Assembly (NCBI GenBank): GCA_019245275.1
Contig: JAFARW010000134.1
Location: 1-35,209, forward strand
Reading direction: 5' to 3'
DNA from: Vulcanimicrobiota bacterium
Lineage (GTDB): Bacteria > Vulcanimicrobiota > Vulcanimicrobiia > Vulcanimicrobiales > Vulcanimicrobiaceae
DNA length: 35,209 nt
Below, in pieces: positions 1 through 10,446 of the stretch. A model generated the notes under the pieces. It did not search any database. It had not been told where the DNA came from and saw nothing but the letters and a program-made list of their open reading frames with translations. The number at the start of each line of letters is the position of its first letter. The first letter of the stretch is position 1. A program made the translations under genes and the position numbers.

Positions 1-44
1 GACTCTTTTGCGACGCAGCCCGGAAAGAAGCCGTATTTTTTCAT
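1..44 (-). CDS. CCG-domain (HdrB-like) subunit, N-terminal fragment cut by window edge
   Basis: Only the first codons are in the window. The minus strand reads MKKYGFFPGCVAKES, whose FFPGC stretch resembles the start of cysteine-rich CCG-domain proteins (heterodisulfide reductase subunit B and the SdhC/SdhE-type subunit of non-classical succinate dehydrogenases). It lies directly downstream of sdhB on the same strand, 62 bases after the sdhB stop, so it is probably the third gene of an sdhAB operon and would replace the usual haem-binding membrane anchors. The frame stays open upstream to a possible TTG start at 98, so the true start may be up to 18 codons earlier. The rest lies outside the window. 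Confidence 0.6.
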   Translation of the reverse strand, partial: MKKYGFFPGCVAKE

Positions 45-106
45 CTCGGCCGAGTGCGTGCGCCGGTGCGCATCTCTGACTTGCTGCTCGGGGAGCAATG
101 CGGTGG

Positions 107-1066
107 TCAAGATACAGGTACCTCAAGCGATTCGTAAATCGTGCGCACTTCGTCCACCTTGGGAATCGGACGCAAGAAGAGCGGCGGCATTTTGCCCTTC
201 GCCGCCATCCGCATGCCGAGCGGTGCGATCTTCAGCAAGCCGCGGATGTTGAAGCGACCGACCGTTCCTTGAATCACTTCCGTTTCGGCGAGCATCCCTG
301 TCTGGCGAATCGTCTTGTTGACGACAAGCGCATGGCGCGGGCCAGGTTTGTCCATGTGGACGCGCTCCGCAACCGTACGGCGTTTGACATCCACGATGCG
401 GTCGTGCGGTTCGACGTGCTTCGGACAGTACGAACAGGCGTAGCAATGCGCGCAGAGCCAGAGATAATCGTCGTTGATCTGCGCCAGCCGTTCCTTCGTT
501 TTTGAATCCCGCACGTCTTCAATGAATCGATAGGCATAGGCAATCGCGGCGGGACCCGCAAAGGCCGGATCGACACTGACGACCGGGCACAAGGCGTAAC
601 AGGTCGCGCACATAACGCAATTCGCGGCCTCGACGAGCTTCTTCATATCTTCTGGGCTGACACGCCGCTCGCGCTCGTGATCCTCGTCGCGATCCGCCGG
701 CTGCAGATACGGTTTTAGTCGCGTGTACTTATCCCAAAACGGATCCATGTGAACGACAAGATCTTTCATCGGCTGGAAGTTCGGCATTGGATCGATGTGA
801 ATCGAGCCGTCCGAACGCAAGACGGTATTGCACGGCGTCTTGCAAGCCAGGCCCGTCACGCCGTTGATGTTCATCGAACACGAGCCGCAGATCGCAGAGC
901 GACAGGAGCGACGGAACGTAATCGATCCGTCGACCTCGGCCTTTGCCGTCTCCAGTGCATCCAGAACTGTTGTCGTTTCGGGCACGTCGATGTCAACGCG
1001 ATCGCGGTGCGGTACTTCGTCGGTTCCCTGATCGAAACGGAAGATATCGAGCGTAATGTGAGCCAT
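107..1066 (-). CDS. sdhB: Succinate dehydrogenase / fumarate reductase iron-sulfur subunit
   Basis: A 319-residue iron-sulfur subunit that passes electrons from the SdhA flavin toward quinone at the membrane. The N-terminal plant-type ferredoxin domain has [2Fe-2S] ligands C55, C60, C63 and C75. The C-terminal domain has C150-x2-C153-x2-C156-x3-C160-P and then C205-x2-C208-x2-C211-x2-C214-P. The usual third-cluster motif is C-x5-C-x3-CP; here there is an extra Cys (C208) and one residue fewer before CP, which suggests a second [4Fe-4S] rather than a [3Fe-4S] cluster, as described for type E enzymes. About 100 residues follow the last motif, far more than in classical SdhB. The ATG shares one base with the sdhA TGA, so the two are co-translated. 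Confidence 0.93.
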   Translation of the reverse strand: MAHITLDIFRFDQGTDEVPHRDRVDIDVPETTTVLDALETAKAEVDGSITFRRSCRSAICGSCSMNINGVTGLACKTPCNTVLRSDGSIHIDPMPNFQPMKDLVVHMDPFWDKYTRLKPYLQPADRDEDHERERRVSPEDMKKLVEAANCVMCATCYALCPVVSVDPAFAGPAAIAYAYRFIEDVRDSKTKERLAQINDDYLWLCAHCYACSYCPKHVEPHDRIVDVKRRTVAERVHMDKPGPRHALVVNKTIRQTGMLAETEVIQGTVGRFNIRGLLKIAPLGMRMAAKGKMPPLFLRPIPKVDEVRTIYESLEVPVS

Positions 1067-2745
1067 CAGTATTTACGCACCTCGGGTTGCCACTTCGTGA
1101 AGACTACTTTGCGCGAGTAGTCGAGGCGTGGATCGCCGTCGGTCCTCCAAACGAGGGTGTGGACGAGCCATTTTTCGTCGTCGCGCTTCGGATAATCCGT
1201 GCGCGCCTGCGCACCGCGCGATTCCGTTCGCGCCAGTGCTCCGTGGACGACGCATTGCGCAGCCTCGATCAGAAATTCTGTCTCCATTGTCCCGACGAGA
1301 TCCGTATTAAAAGTCTTCGATTTATCCATGACGGTCACGTGTTTGATCGCTTCGCGGACCTCTTTCACGTCATCGCAGGCCTTGCGAAGCTGCGCCTCGT
1401 CGCGGAAGATGAAGGCATTTTCGGACATCGTTGCGTTCAGACGTTTGCGGATTTGCGGAGCGCGCTCGCCCTCTTGTCGGGCTAACATTTCGTCGATCCG
1501 CTCTTGCTCGGCTTTGAGGGTCCGCTCGGAAGGCTTGGCCGCGCCGTTGCTCTTGACGTAATCGACTGCATGCTGCGCGGCCCGCGAACCGTAGACGATC
1601 GTTTCCAGCAAGGAGTTACCGCCCAAACGGTTTGCACCGTGCACCGAGACGCAGGCGGTTTCGCCGGCTGCGTAGACGCCGTCGATGCGCGTCTTCCCCC
1701 AAATGTCGGTCTCAATGCCGCCCATCGTGTAGTGCATTCCGGGCAGGATTGGAATCGGCTCCTTGATCGCATCTTTTCCAGTTGCGTCTAGCGCGAGTTC
1801 GCGAATCTGCGGCAGCCGCTCCAAAATCTTTTCGCGGCCCAAATGTCGCAAGTCGAGCAGCACGCAGCCGTCGATGCCGCGCCCTTGCATGATCTCGGTC
1901 CACTCCGCGCGCGAAACGACGTCGCGTGAGGCCAGTTCTCCCTTTTCCGGCGCGTATTTGAACATAAAGCGGTCACCTTCGGAGTTGAGCAAATACGCGC
2001 CCTCGCCTCGCGCCGCTTCCGAAAGCAGCACGCCGTTTTCTTTGAGCGATGTCGGATGGAACTGCACGAACTCCATGTCCATAATCGGCAAACCGGCGCG
2101 AAATGCAATTCCCAACCCGTCGGCGGTCGACGCGTACCCGTTGGTCGTCTTCGCATACATGCGTCCCGCGCCACCGGTCGCAAAAATCGTGGCGCCGGCG
2201 GTAATGAGCTCCAGCTCGCCGGTGCGCATGTTCAGCGCGACGACGCCGGTCCCGATACCGTGCTCAACGCAGAGCGCCGTGCAAAAATACTCTTCGTAAA
2301 CCTTGACGCCGAAACGCTCCAATTGCTCCCAGAGCGTATGTAAGATGACGAGCCCGGTCACGTCGGCGGAGTAACAGGTGCGGGGCGAGCCGGCGCCACC
2401 AAAGGGCCGCTGCGCCAGCCGTCCATCGGGACGGCGTGAGAAGATGCACCCGCGGTGCTCCAGCCAGATGATCTGCCGTGCCGCATCATCGCACATCGCT
2501 TCGATCGCATCCTGATCCCCGAGGTAATCCGACCCCTTAACGCAATCGAACGCGTGGCTTTCCGGAGTGTCGTCCGCCGCATTTCCGAGCGCCGCATTAA
2601 TGCCACCTTGCGCGGCACCGGAGTGACTGCGCACAGGATGCAGCTTCGAAACGATGGCGACGTCGGCGCCGCGTTCGGCGGCTTCCACCGCTGCGCGCAT
2701 GCCGGCCAAGCCGCCCCCGATGACGACTACATCATGTTTGATCAA
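1066..2745 (-). CDS. sdhA: Succinate dehydrogenase / fumarate reductase flavoprotein subunit
   Basis: A 559-residue flavoprotein that oxidises succinate to fumarate. It shows an N-terminal Rossmann FAD motif ([11 protein letters not shown]), the covalent-FAD histidine H41 in [10 protein letters not shown], a substrate-loop [15 protein letters not shown], and a C-terminal FAD-binding [12 protein letters not shown]. The [12 protein letters not shown] block is typical of the C-terminal domain. The start is TTG at 2745: an in-frame stop lies five codons upstream, AAAGG sits about 8 bases before it, and the nearby ATG is out of frame. Length is close to the family norm. It is followed by sdhB with a one-base overlap and is divergent from dnaE, with a 158-base gap that must hold both promoters. 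Confidence 0.96.
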   Translation of the reverse strand: MIKHDVVVIGGGLAGMRAAVEAAERGADVAIVSKLHPVRSHSGAAQGGINAALGNAADDTPESHAFDCVKGSDYLGDQDAIEAMCDDAARQIIWLEHRGCIFSRRPDGRLAQRPFGGAGSPRTCYSADVTGLVILHTLWEQLERFGVKVYEEYFCTALCVEHGIGTGVVALNMRTGELELITAGATIFATGGAGRMYAKTTNGYASTADGLGIAFRAGLPIMDMEFVQFHPTSLKENGVLLSEAARGEGAYLLNSEGDRFMFKYAPEKGELASRDVVSRAEWTEIMQGRGIDGCVLLDLRHLGREKILERLPQIRELALDATGKDAIKEPIPILPGMHYTMGGIETDIWGKTRIDGVYAAGETACVSVHGANRLGGNSLLETIVYGSRAAQHAVDYVKSNGAAKPSERTLKAEQERIDEMLARQEGERAPQIRKRLNATMSENAFIFRDEAQLRKACDDVKEVREAIKHVTVMDKSKTFNTDLVGTMETEFLIEAAQCVVHGALARTESRGAQARTDYPKRDDEKWLVHTLVWRTDGDPRLDYSRKVVFTKWQPEVRKY

Positions 2746-2903
2746 AGGGTGTGCCTTTCAAATCTCTCCAAGGAGCCTTCTCCTTTATACGCTTGCACGC
2801 TGCGCCGCCCCCACTACCTCAGTAGTAGCCGTCCCGCCGCCGCCAAGCATCGCGTCAAACGTGTCGAAAGAGTGCTACCGATGAACCGCTGCCGGGCGCT
2901 CAG

Positions 2904-5900
2904 TTGAATTCATTCGTTCACCTGCACGTCCACAGCGAATACTCGCTGCTCGACGGCGCATGTCGCATCGGCGACCTCTGCCGCCGCATCGCCGAGCAAG
3001 GCGCGCCCGCCGTCGCGCTCACGGACCATGGCGTGATGTTTGGCGCGATGGAGTTTTACTACGCAGCCAGGGAACACGGGCTCAATCCAATCATCGGATG
3101 CGAAGCCTACGTTGCCCCGCGCGGCCGATTCGATCGCTCCGTCCGTGAGGAAGCGCATGTAACGCTCCTTGCAGCGGACCTTGGCGGTTACCGGAATCTC
3201 GTGCGCCTCGTCTCAAAGGCGTCGCTCGAAAGCCATTACTACAAGCCGCGCATCGACCTGGAGCTCCTGGCCGAACATCAGAGCGGCTTGATCGCACTCT
3301 CGGGGTGCATGTCGGGAATGGTTGCCGCACCTCTGCTCAAGGGTGACTACGATAAAGCACGGGGCGCCGCGCAGACGTACTCTCAGATTTTCGGCGATCG
3401 GTTCTACTTAGAAATCATGCGGCACGGGATGCCGGAAGAAGATACGATCAACGACGGCCTGATGCGGATCGCGCAGGAACTCAAAGTTCCGCTCGTGGCA
3501 ACGAACGATTCGCATTATCTCGATCGCGCCGATGCGCCGGCACACGATGTCCTGTTGTGCATCGGCACCGGCAAAACGATCTCCGACGAGAATCGGATGA
3601 AGTTTTACTCCGATGAGTTCTATGTCAAGTCGCCCGAAGAGATGCGCGAGGTGTTCGCGGACCTCCCGGAAGCCTGCGACAACTCACTCAGGATCGCCGA
3701 GCGGGTCGACCTCCGACTGCCGGCGCGGCTTTACCGCCTGCCCGAGTTTCCGGTCCCACAGGAGTCGAACGGAGCGGCGACTCCGGAACGCTATCTACGA
3801 CAACTGTGTGAAGAGGGGCTGATAGCGCGCTACGGCGCGACGCGCGCTGCGGAAGATACCGCGCTGCGGGAACGGCTCGAGCACGAGCTTGACGTGATCA
3901 CGACGATGGGCTACGCATCCTACTTCTTGATCGTTTGGGATTTCATCAAGTTTGCGCGCGACAACGACATTCCCGTCGGGCCGGGCCGCGGCTCCGCCGT
4001 AGGCTCCGTCGTCAGTTATGTCCTCGGCATCACCGACTTGGATCCGCTCAAATTCAACTTGCTCTTCGAGCGTTTTCTGAACGCCGATCGCATCTCGATG
4101 CCTGACATCGATACGGATTTCTGCGTCGAGCGCCGCGGCGAAGTGATCCAATACGTCAGCCAAAAGTACGGCGCGGATCGCGTTGCGCAGATCGTTACCT
4201 TTGGGAGGATGAAGACGCGGGCGGCTGTGCGCGACGCGGGGCGAGCTCTGGGCGTGCCTTTGCCGGATGTCGATCGCGTTGCGAAACTGATTCCGGCTGG
4301 TCCGGGCGGTCTTTCAATCAGCGCGGCGCTCGAGCAGATTGCGGACTTGCGCATCATGTATAATCGTCAGCCCGAGGTTCGCAAATTGCTCGACACGGCG
4401 AAAGCGATCGAGGGCCTCGTGCGGCACGCGTCAACACATGCCGCCGGCGTCGTGATCTCGGCCGAGCCGCTGGTAGATCACTCGCCGCTGATCAAGCTCG
4501 CTGAAGGAGAAGTTAACACACAATATTCGATGGGCTGGATCGAGCGCATCGGTTTATTGAAGATGGACTTTCTCGGGCTGCGCAACCTTACCGTAATGAA
4601 GGGCGCGGTCAACGAGATCCGCCGCACAGTCGATCCCGATTTCGACGTGGCGCACATCCCCGACGACGATCGAAAGACGCTCGACATGCTCGAGCGCGGC
4701 GAAACGATGGGCGTCTTTCAGTTGGAATCCGAGGGCATGAAACGCGTCTGCGCCGAGCTGCGGCCCTCCGGACTCGACGACATCATTGCGCTGGTGGCAC
4801 TCTACCGTCCCGGCCCAATGGAATTAATTCCGCGCTTCATCAGCAATAAGTTCGGACGCACTCAAGCCGAGTATCTGCACCCGAAACTAGAGCCGGTCCT
4901 CAGCGACACGTACTCAATCCCAATCTACCAAGAACAGATCATGCAGATCGCACGCGACTTGGCCGGCTTCACGATGGCAGAAGCGGATCAACTCCGCGAC
5001 GTCATCGGCAAGAAGAAGATCGAGAAAGTCCCGGAGTACCGCAAGAAATTCATCGAAGGCGCGATTGCGACATCGGGAATTTCACGCGCACTCGCCGAGC
5101 AGATCTTTGCGTTTGTCGAGCCGTTCGCGGGGTATGGTTTCCCCAAAGGCCATGCCGCTGCGTACGCCTGGATCGCGTACCAGACAGCCTACCTCAAGGC
5201 GAACTTTCCGTTACCCTATTTTGCGGCGCTGATGACGTCGGTGCGCGACCGCACCGAAAAACTTGTAGAGTACATCGACGAAGCGAAGGCGATGGGCATT
5301 CCCGTTCTCGCTCCCGACATCAACGAATCGCTGGTTGATTTCGCGGTGGTCGACAACCAGATTCGCTTCGGGCTCGCGGCAATCAGAGGCGTTGGCGAAA
5401 GTGCGGTCGCGTCGATTTTGCAGGCCCGCGAAGAAGGCGGTCCGTTCACCGATCTCTTCGATGTCGCAAAACGTGTCGACACGCGCGCCGTCAATCGCCG
5501 CGTCTTCGAATCGCTCGTGAAAGCCGGCGCACTGGATGCCCTCCCCGGTAATCGCGCCGCACTCCTTGATTCGATCGACATCGCCCTCGAACTCGGTGCG
5601 AGTGCATCGCGCGATGCGCAGCGCGGCCAAGCATCACTCTTCGGCGATCGAGGGCATGACGTCAGCGGCTTGGTTCCGCGACTGCGTCCTAGCCCACCGC
5701 CGACGACTCTCGAGATGCTCACGTGGGAGAAGGAGACGCTCGGCGTGTTCATCTCCGGCCACCCGCTAGCCGACGTTGCGGATGCGTTGGCGCAAACGCG
5801 TGCAATCCCGGTCAAAGAAGTGCGTAACCGTACGGACGATGAGCTCGTGACGATTGCCGGCATGGTGATGAATGTGCGCCGCACGCTGACGAAGGCACAG

Positions 5901-6347
5901 CAGCAAATCTTGATCGCGACGGTTGAAGACCTGAGCGGCAGCATTGAAGTCGTCGTCTTTTCAAAGCTTTACCCGGTTGTTCAAGGTCTGTTCGTTCCGG
6001 ATAGCATCCTCGTCATTCGCGGTCGGGTGCGCCTACGGGAACGGGCGGGCGCAACGCCGGGTGCTGAACCGCTCGTCGAATATTCGGTTACTGCGAATGA
6101 AGTCTCGGCGTTTGTGCGCCCGGCGCAGAACCGCGAACCATCCGGCTGGCATGTCGTTGCGGAGACTCGCGATCAGATCGATCGACTAGCGCATCTCGCC
6201 GACGAGTGGCCGGGTACCGTGCCGGTTGTCATCCATGCAGGCACAGCATCGCAACAGATGGCCCGTTCGGTCTCGTCCAGCCACCTCGTCAAGCGGGAGC
6301 TCGAGCGAATTTTCGGCGTAGCGAACGTGCGTGAATCCGCGCCCTAA
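2904..6347 (+). CDS. dnaE: DNA polymerase III alpha subunit (replicative polymerase, DnaE type)
   Basis: An 1147-residue C-family polymerase, close to the E. coli length of 1160. The N-terminal PHP domain begins FVHLHVHSEYSLLDG and keeps TDHGVMFG, SGCMSG and ATNDSHYL, so most PHP metal ligands look intact and it may have proofreading nuclease activity (inference). The polymerase core has GPGRGSAVGS and the catalytic acidic motif PDIDTDFC with D401 and D403, the same numbering as E. coli. A helix-hairpin-helix region (GVGESAVASIL) and an OB fold (VTIAGMVMNVRRTLT onward) complete the order. The start is TTG at 2904. An upstream short ORF (2881-2907, ATG to TGA) ends across this TTG, so initiation may be coupled. 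Its end overlaps the next gene by 17 bases. Confidence 0.97.
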   Translation: MNSFVHLHVHSEYSLLDGACRIGDLCRRIAEQGAPAVALTDHGVMFGAMEFYYAAREHGLNPIIGCEAYVAPRGRFDRSVREEAHVTLLAADLGGYRNLVRLVSKASLESHYYKPRIDLELLAEHQSGLIALSGCMSGMVAAPLLKGDYDKARGAAQTYSQIFGDRFYLEIMRHGMPEEDTINDGLMRIAQELKVPLVATNDSHYLDRADAPAHDVLLCIGTGKTISDENRMKFYSDEFYVKSPEEMREVFADLPEACDNSLRIAERVDLRLPARLYRLPEFPVPQESNGAATPERYLRQLCEEGLIARYGATRAAEDTALRERLEHELDVITTMGYASYFLIVWDFIKFARDNDIPVGPGRGSAVGSVVSYVLGITDLDPLKFNLLFERFLNADRISMPDIDTDFCVERRGEVIQYVSQKYGADRVAQIVTFGRMKTRAAVRDAGRALGVPLPDVDRVAKLIPAGPGGLSISAALEQIADLRIMYNRQPEVRKLLDTAKAIEGLVRHASTHAAGVVISAEPLVDHSPLIKLAEGEVNTQYSMGWIERIGLLKMDFLGLRNLTVMKGAVNEIRRTVDPDFDVAHIPDDDRKTLDMLERGETMGVFQLESEGMKRVCAELRPSGLDDIIALVALYRPGPMELIPRFISNKFGRTQAEYLHPKLEPVLSDTYSIPIYQEQIMQIARDLAGFTMAEADQLRDVIGKKKIEKVPEYRKKFIEGAIATSGISRALAEQIFAFVEPFAGYGFPKGHAAAYAWIAYQTAYLKANFPLPYFAALMTSVRDRTEKLVEYIDEAKAMGIPVLAPDINESLVDFAVVDNQIRFGLAAIRGVGESAVASILQAREEGGPFTDLFDVAKRVDTRAVNRRVFESLVKAGALDALPGNRAALLDSIDIALELGASASRDAQRGQASLFGDRGHDVSGLVPRLRPSPPPTTLEMLTWEKETLGVFISGHPLADVADALAQTRAIPVKEVRNRTDDELVTIAGMVMNVRRTLTKAQQQILIATVEDLSGSIEVVVFSKLYPVVQGLFVPDSILVIRGRVRLRERAGATPGAEPLVEYSVTANEVSAFVRPAQNREPSGWHVVAETRDQIDRLAHLADEWPGTVPVVIHAGTASQQMARSVSSSHLVKRELERIFGVANVRESAP

Positions 6348-7143
6348 ACCGAAGTTATTGGCGCTCGATCTCGACGGAACGTTGATTGGGCGAGATTTGC
6401 AGATTCGCCCGCGTGTTCTCCAAGCGGTTGCTGCGGCCCGATCGGCGGGGATAACCGGCTGTATCGTAACGGGCCGCATGTTCCAAGCGACGCTTCCGTT
6501 TGCGCGCCAGATCGAATTCGATCAGCCGATCATCTGCTATCAAGGCGCGGCAATCGTCGATCCGAGCTCAGATGAAGTCTTACAGCATGTCGGCGTCGAG
6601 AGTCCGCTGGTCCTCGAAATCTCCAAGCGGGTGCTCGAGGACGGGATGCATCTCCAACTCTACGCGAACGATCAATTCTACGTGGAAGCGGAGAACGAAT
6701 TCTCCGAACTCTACGCGCGCCTTTCGGGCGTTCGGCCTGTTCGCGTGGACTCGCTCTTGGAAGAATTTCGCTTCCGCGACGCAACTAAAATCGTCGTAAT
6801 CGATCGACCCGAGCGCGCACAAGCGTATGCTGAGACGCTGCGCTCGCTTTTCGGCGATCGCGCATATATCACGCGCAGCTTCCCTGAATTTATCGAGATT
6901 CTGAACCAGAATGTCGACAAGGGCCAAGCGCTGCGCTTCGTCGCGACGCGCGCCGGCATCGATCGGGAGGCCGTGGTTGCCATCGGCGACTCGTGGAATG
7001 ACGTGCCGCTGCTGCGTGCTGCCGGATTTGGAATTGCGATGTCCTCGTCGCCTCCCGAGCTGCTCGAAGTCGCGGATGCGATCGTTCCGGATGTGCTGCA
7101 CGATGGTGTGGCTGAGGCGATCGACCGCTTCGTCATCGCATGA
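6331..7143 (+). CDS. Cof-type HAD-superfamily phosphatase
   Basis: A 270-residue HAD hydrolase of the Cof/YbiV group, which dephosphorylate sugar phosphates, flavins or similar small molecules; the substrate cannot be read from sequence. Motif I is LALDLDGTLIG (nucleophile D13, acid D15), motif II is CIVTGR, the motif III lysine is in NVDKGQALRFV and motif IV is AIGDSWNDVPLL. A type C2 cap lies between motifs II and III. It starts at GTG inside the dnaE 3' end and ends in an ATGA overlap with ftsQ, so it sits in a translationally coupled dnaE-HAD-ftsQ run. Why a phosphatase sits between polymerase and divisome genes is unknown. Confidence 0.9.
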   Translation: MNPRPKPKLLALDLDGTLIGRDLQIRPRVLQAVAAARSAGITGCIVTGRMFQATLPFARQIEFDQPIICYQGAAIVDPSSDEVLQHVGVESPLVLEISKRVLEDGMHLQLYANDQFYVEAENEFSELYARLSGVRPVRVDSLLEEFRFRDATKIVVIDRPERAQAYAETLRSLFGDRAYITRSFPEFIEILNQNVDKGQALRFVATRAGIDREAVVAIGDSWNDVPLLRAAGFGIAMSSSPPELLEVADAIVPDVLHDGVAEAIDRFVIA

Positions 7144-7877
7144 CCGCACGTCGTACGCGCAAAGGTGCGGTCGCCCGCATTCGCCCGTTCTCGATCCTCA
7201 TCGTCCTCCTCGTCGCAGGCGCGGCGATCGGTGCATACTACGCAGCCCAGTGGCCGGGCTTTCATCCGCGGCACATCGCCGTGGTCGGCGCGTCGGTCGT
7301 TCCCAAGGCCGAGGTGCTGCAGCGCGCGGCGCTCGATCGGAGTCGAAACATCTGGCTCCAGAACACCGGCGCGGCGGCGCAACGCGTTGCCCAAATCCCG
7401 TACGTTCGGAGCGTGAAGATACGACGCCGTTTGCCCGCCGACGTGACGATCGCAATTCAGGAACGCAAACCGTTTGCGATCGTTAGTGATGGATCCGCGC
7501 GCGTTCTGGTCGATGACCAACTCCACGTCCTGGACTCCAACCCCGGAGCGACCAATCTTCCCCTAATGCACTCGCAGATCGGCGACGCGTCTGTCGGGAA
7601 GAAGCTTGCATCGCAACAACTTGCGCAGCTCGCGCGCGATTGCCAAACCCTGGTGCATGCGTCCGTGCCGGTGGCGTATTTAAATCTGGATCGCTTGGGC
7701 AATCTCAACGCGCGTCTGACTTCCGGAGTTCTGGTTGAATTTGGCGACGACGCCGATATCGCGTCCAAAGCCCGCCTCGTCAACCCGGTGCTCGCGCAAG
7801 TACCGCAAGGCGGACGCAAAATTCGCGCGCTCGACCTGCGAGCGGCGAAGACGCCGGTTCTTGTTTTCACTCACTGA
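7140..7877 (+). CDS. ftsQ: Cell division protein FtsQ/DivIB
   Basis: A 245-residue bitopic membrane protein with a basic cytoplasmic tail, one transmembrane helix at about residues 18-36 (FSILIVLLVAGAAIGAYYA), a POTRA domain (FHPRHIAVVGASVVPKAEVL) and the beta domain (PYVRSVKIRRRLPADVTIAI followed by ERKPFAIV). FtsQ recruits and regulates later divisome proteins at the septum. It overlaps the HAD gene by ATGA and is followed after 155 bases by ftsA and ftsZ, the classical order, although no mur genes accompany them here. Sequence conservation in this family is low, so the call rests on domain layout and context. Confidence 0.9.
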   Translation: MTARRTRKGAVARIRPFSILIVLLVAGAAIGAYYAAQWPGFHPRHIAVVGASVVPKAEVLQRAALDRSRNIWLQNTGAAAQRVAQIPYVRSVKIRRRLPADVTIAIQERKPFAIVSDGSARVLVDDQLHVLDSNPGATNLPLMHSQIGDASVGKKLASQQLAQLARDCQTLVHASVPVAYLNLDRLGNLNARLTSGVLVEFGDDADIASKARLVNPVLAQVPQGGRKIRALDLRAAKTPVLVFTH

Positions 7878-7975
7878 ACAAATTGCACAGGCGCTCCACA
7901 TTCCGCTCACAGCCTTATCCTCAAGGAACGGGCTCCTGCGGCCGACAAAGGGCCGCCGATGGAGCGCTCTTGCGC

Positions 7976-7981
7976 TATAAT
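7976..7981 (+). promoter_or_regulatory. Candidate -10 element ahead of ftsA
   Basis: A perfect TATAAT preceded by TTGCGC lies 51 bases upstream of the ftsA ATG, in the only sizeable gap between ftsQ and ftsA. No convincing -35 is visible at 16-18 bases upstream. It would give ftsAZ their own promoter in addition to read-through from dnaE. Confidence 0.4.
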
Positions 7982-8032
7982 TTGTAGGGGAGCATCGGAC
8001 GTTACACAAGATATGGGATCGCGGGCTCGCCT

Positions 8033-9253
8033 ATGAGGCATGACACGGTAGCCGGCCTAGACATCGGCACGACGAAGACGTGCGCGGTCGTCGCAGCCGA
8101 GGGACCGAGCGGACTCGAGATCGTGGGCGTCGGCGAAGCGCCGTCCCTCGGCATGCGCAAAGGCGTTGTGACCGATCTCGAAGAGACGATCAAATCGATC
8201 GAAGCAGCAACTGAAAAGGCCGAACGAATGGCCGGCGTCCACATCTCAGACGTCTACGTTGCGATCACCGGCGAGCACATTCGAAGTACGAACAATCGCG
8301 GCGTCGTTGCCGTCACCGGCCCGGATCGCGAAGTCGTACCGCAGGACGTTCGCCGCGTCGTCGACGCATCGAAGATCATCAACATCTCAGCGGATCGCCA
8401 AATCATTCACGCGCTGCCGCGTCAGTTCACCGTGGACGGTCAAGACGGCGTGGAAGATCCCGTCGGCATGGCGGGCGGCCGGCTCGAAGTCGACACGCAT
8501 ATCATCACGGGCGGTACGTCCTTCATCACGAACGTTCTGAAGTGTGTCCACCGCGCCGGGCTCGAAGCGGCGGGACTCGTCGTCGAGCCGCTCGCTTCAT
8601 CGGCTGCCACCCTCTTAGATGAAGAGAAGCAGGTCGGCGTCGTGCTGCTCGACATTGGCGGCGGCACGACCGACATCGCCGTTTACAGCGGCGGCGGTGC
8701 GATTTACACTTCGACGATTCCGGTCGGCGGCAACATCCTCACGAACGACATCGCGCTCGGCCTCAAGACGACGACGGCGCAGGCCGAGCAGATCAAACGC
8801 ACCTACGGCGCCGGAACGATCGATGGTGAGTCCGCGCACATCTTCAGCGCGCAAACGCTCGATGGTCGCAGCGAACGCGACGTTTCAACAACGCAACTGC
8901 GGCAAATCGTCGTACCGCGCGTTCAAGAGACTTTCCGGATGGCCAAGACCAAGATCATCGACAATGTGCCACGCGATTTAATCCTGGGTGAGCTCGTGCT
9001 AACGGGCGGCGGCGCGCATCTGCGTGGCATTGAAGCGCTTGCCGAAGAAGCGTTCGGCCTTCCGGTGCGCGTCGGTATGCCGAAGACCATCGGCGGATTG
9101 ACTGAAGCGCTCGCGCAACCGGAGTACGCGACGGCGATCGGCTTGATCTTATTCGGACCAAACGAAGGCGGCGCGCTCAACGGGCATTATAGCCGCCGCG
9201 GAACGACGGTCTTCCGTAAACTCGGCCGCTGGTTTAGCGATCTTTGGAATTAG
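8033..9253 (+). CDS. ftsA: Cell division protein FtsA (actin-like membrane tether of FtsZ)
   Basis: A 406-residue actin-fold ATPase that anchors FtsZ to the membrane and recruits the divisome. Phosphate 1 is GLDIGTTKTCAVVA near the N-terminus, phosphate 2 is LLDIGGGTTDIAVY, and the adenosine motif is LVLTGGGAHLRGIEAL. The protein ends in FRKLGRWFSDLWN, a typical C-terminal amphipathic membrane-targeting helix. The ATG at 8033 has no clear ribosome binding site. ftsZ follows 48 bases later. Confidence 0.97.
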   Translation: MRHDTVAGLDIGTTKTCAVVAAEGPSGLEIVGVGEAPSLGMRKGVVTDLEETIKSIEAATEKAERMAGVHISDVYVAITGEHIRSTNNRGVVAVTGPDREVVPQDVRRVVDASKIINISADRQIIHALPRQFTVDGQDGVEDPVGMAGGRLEVDTHIITGGTSFITNVLKCVHRAGLEAAGLVVEPLASSAATLLDEEKQVGVVLLDIGGGTTDIAVYSGGGAIYTSTIPVGGNILTNDIALGLKTTTAQAEQIKRTYGAGTIDGESAHIFSAQTLDGRSERDVSTTQLRQIVVPRVQETFRMAKTKIIDNVPRDLILGELVLTGGGAHLRGIEALAEEAFGLPVRVGMPKTIGGLTEALAQPEYATAIGLILFGPNEGGALNGHYSRRGTTVFRKLGRWFSDLWN

Positions 9254-9301
9254 TCTTTATTGTACGAACAACCGGATCTAAATAAGGAGGCTCCCGAAGC
9301 G

Positions 9302-10372
<1,071 letters not shown>

Positions 10373-10432
10373 CGCGTATTGTGCATAAGTAAAAGAATTC
10401 TGCGCTTGCGCTAACTCCTCGGAGCGTGGGCT

Positions 10433-10441
10433 TGCGATAAT
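10433..10441 (+). promoter_or_regulatory. Candidate extended -10 promoter for the sigma-factor gene
   Basis: TGCGATAAT fits an extended -10 element (TGn followed by a GATAAT hexamer). Transcription would start about 6-7 bases later, at or next to the ATG at 10447, giving a leaderless message; no ribosome binding site is seen before that ATG. No good -35 is visible, as is common for extended -10 promoters. Confidence 0.4.
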
Positions 10442-10446
10442 GCAAC

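Noticed and set aside
5216-5944. Minus-strand ORF of 242 residues opposite dnaE
   Set aside because: Antisense shadow of DnaE; composition is typical of GC-rich reverse frames.
6711-7526. Minus-strand ORF of 271 residues opposite the HAD gene and ftsQ
   Set aside because: It spans the coupled HAD-ftsQ junction on the wrong strand and has no recognisable domain.
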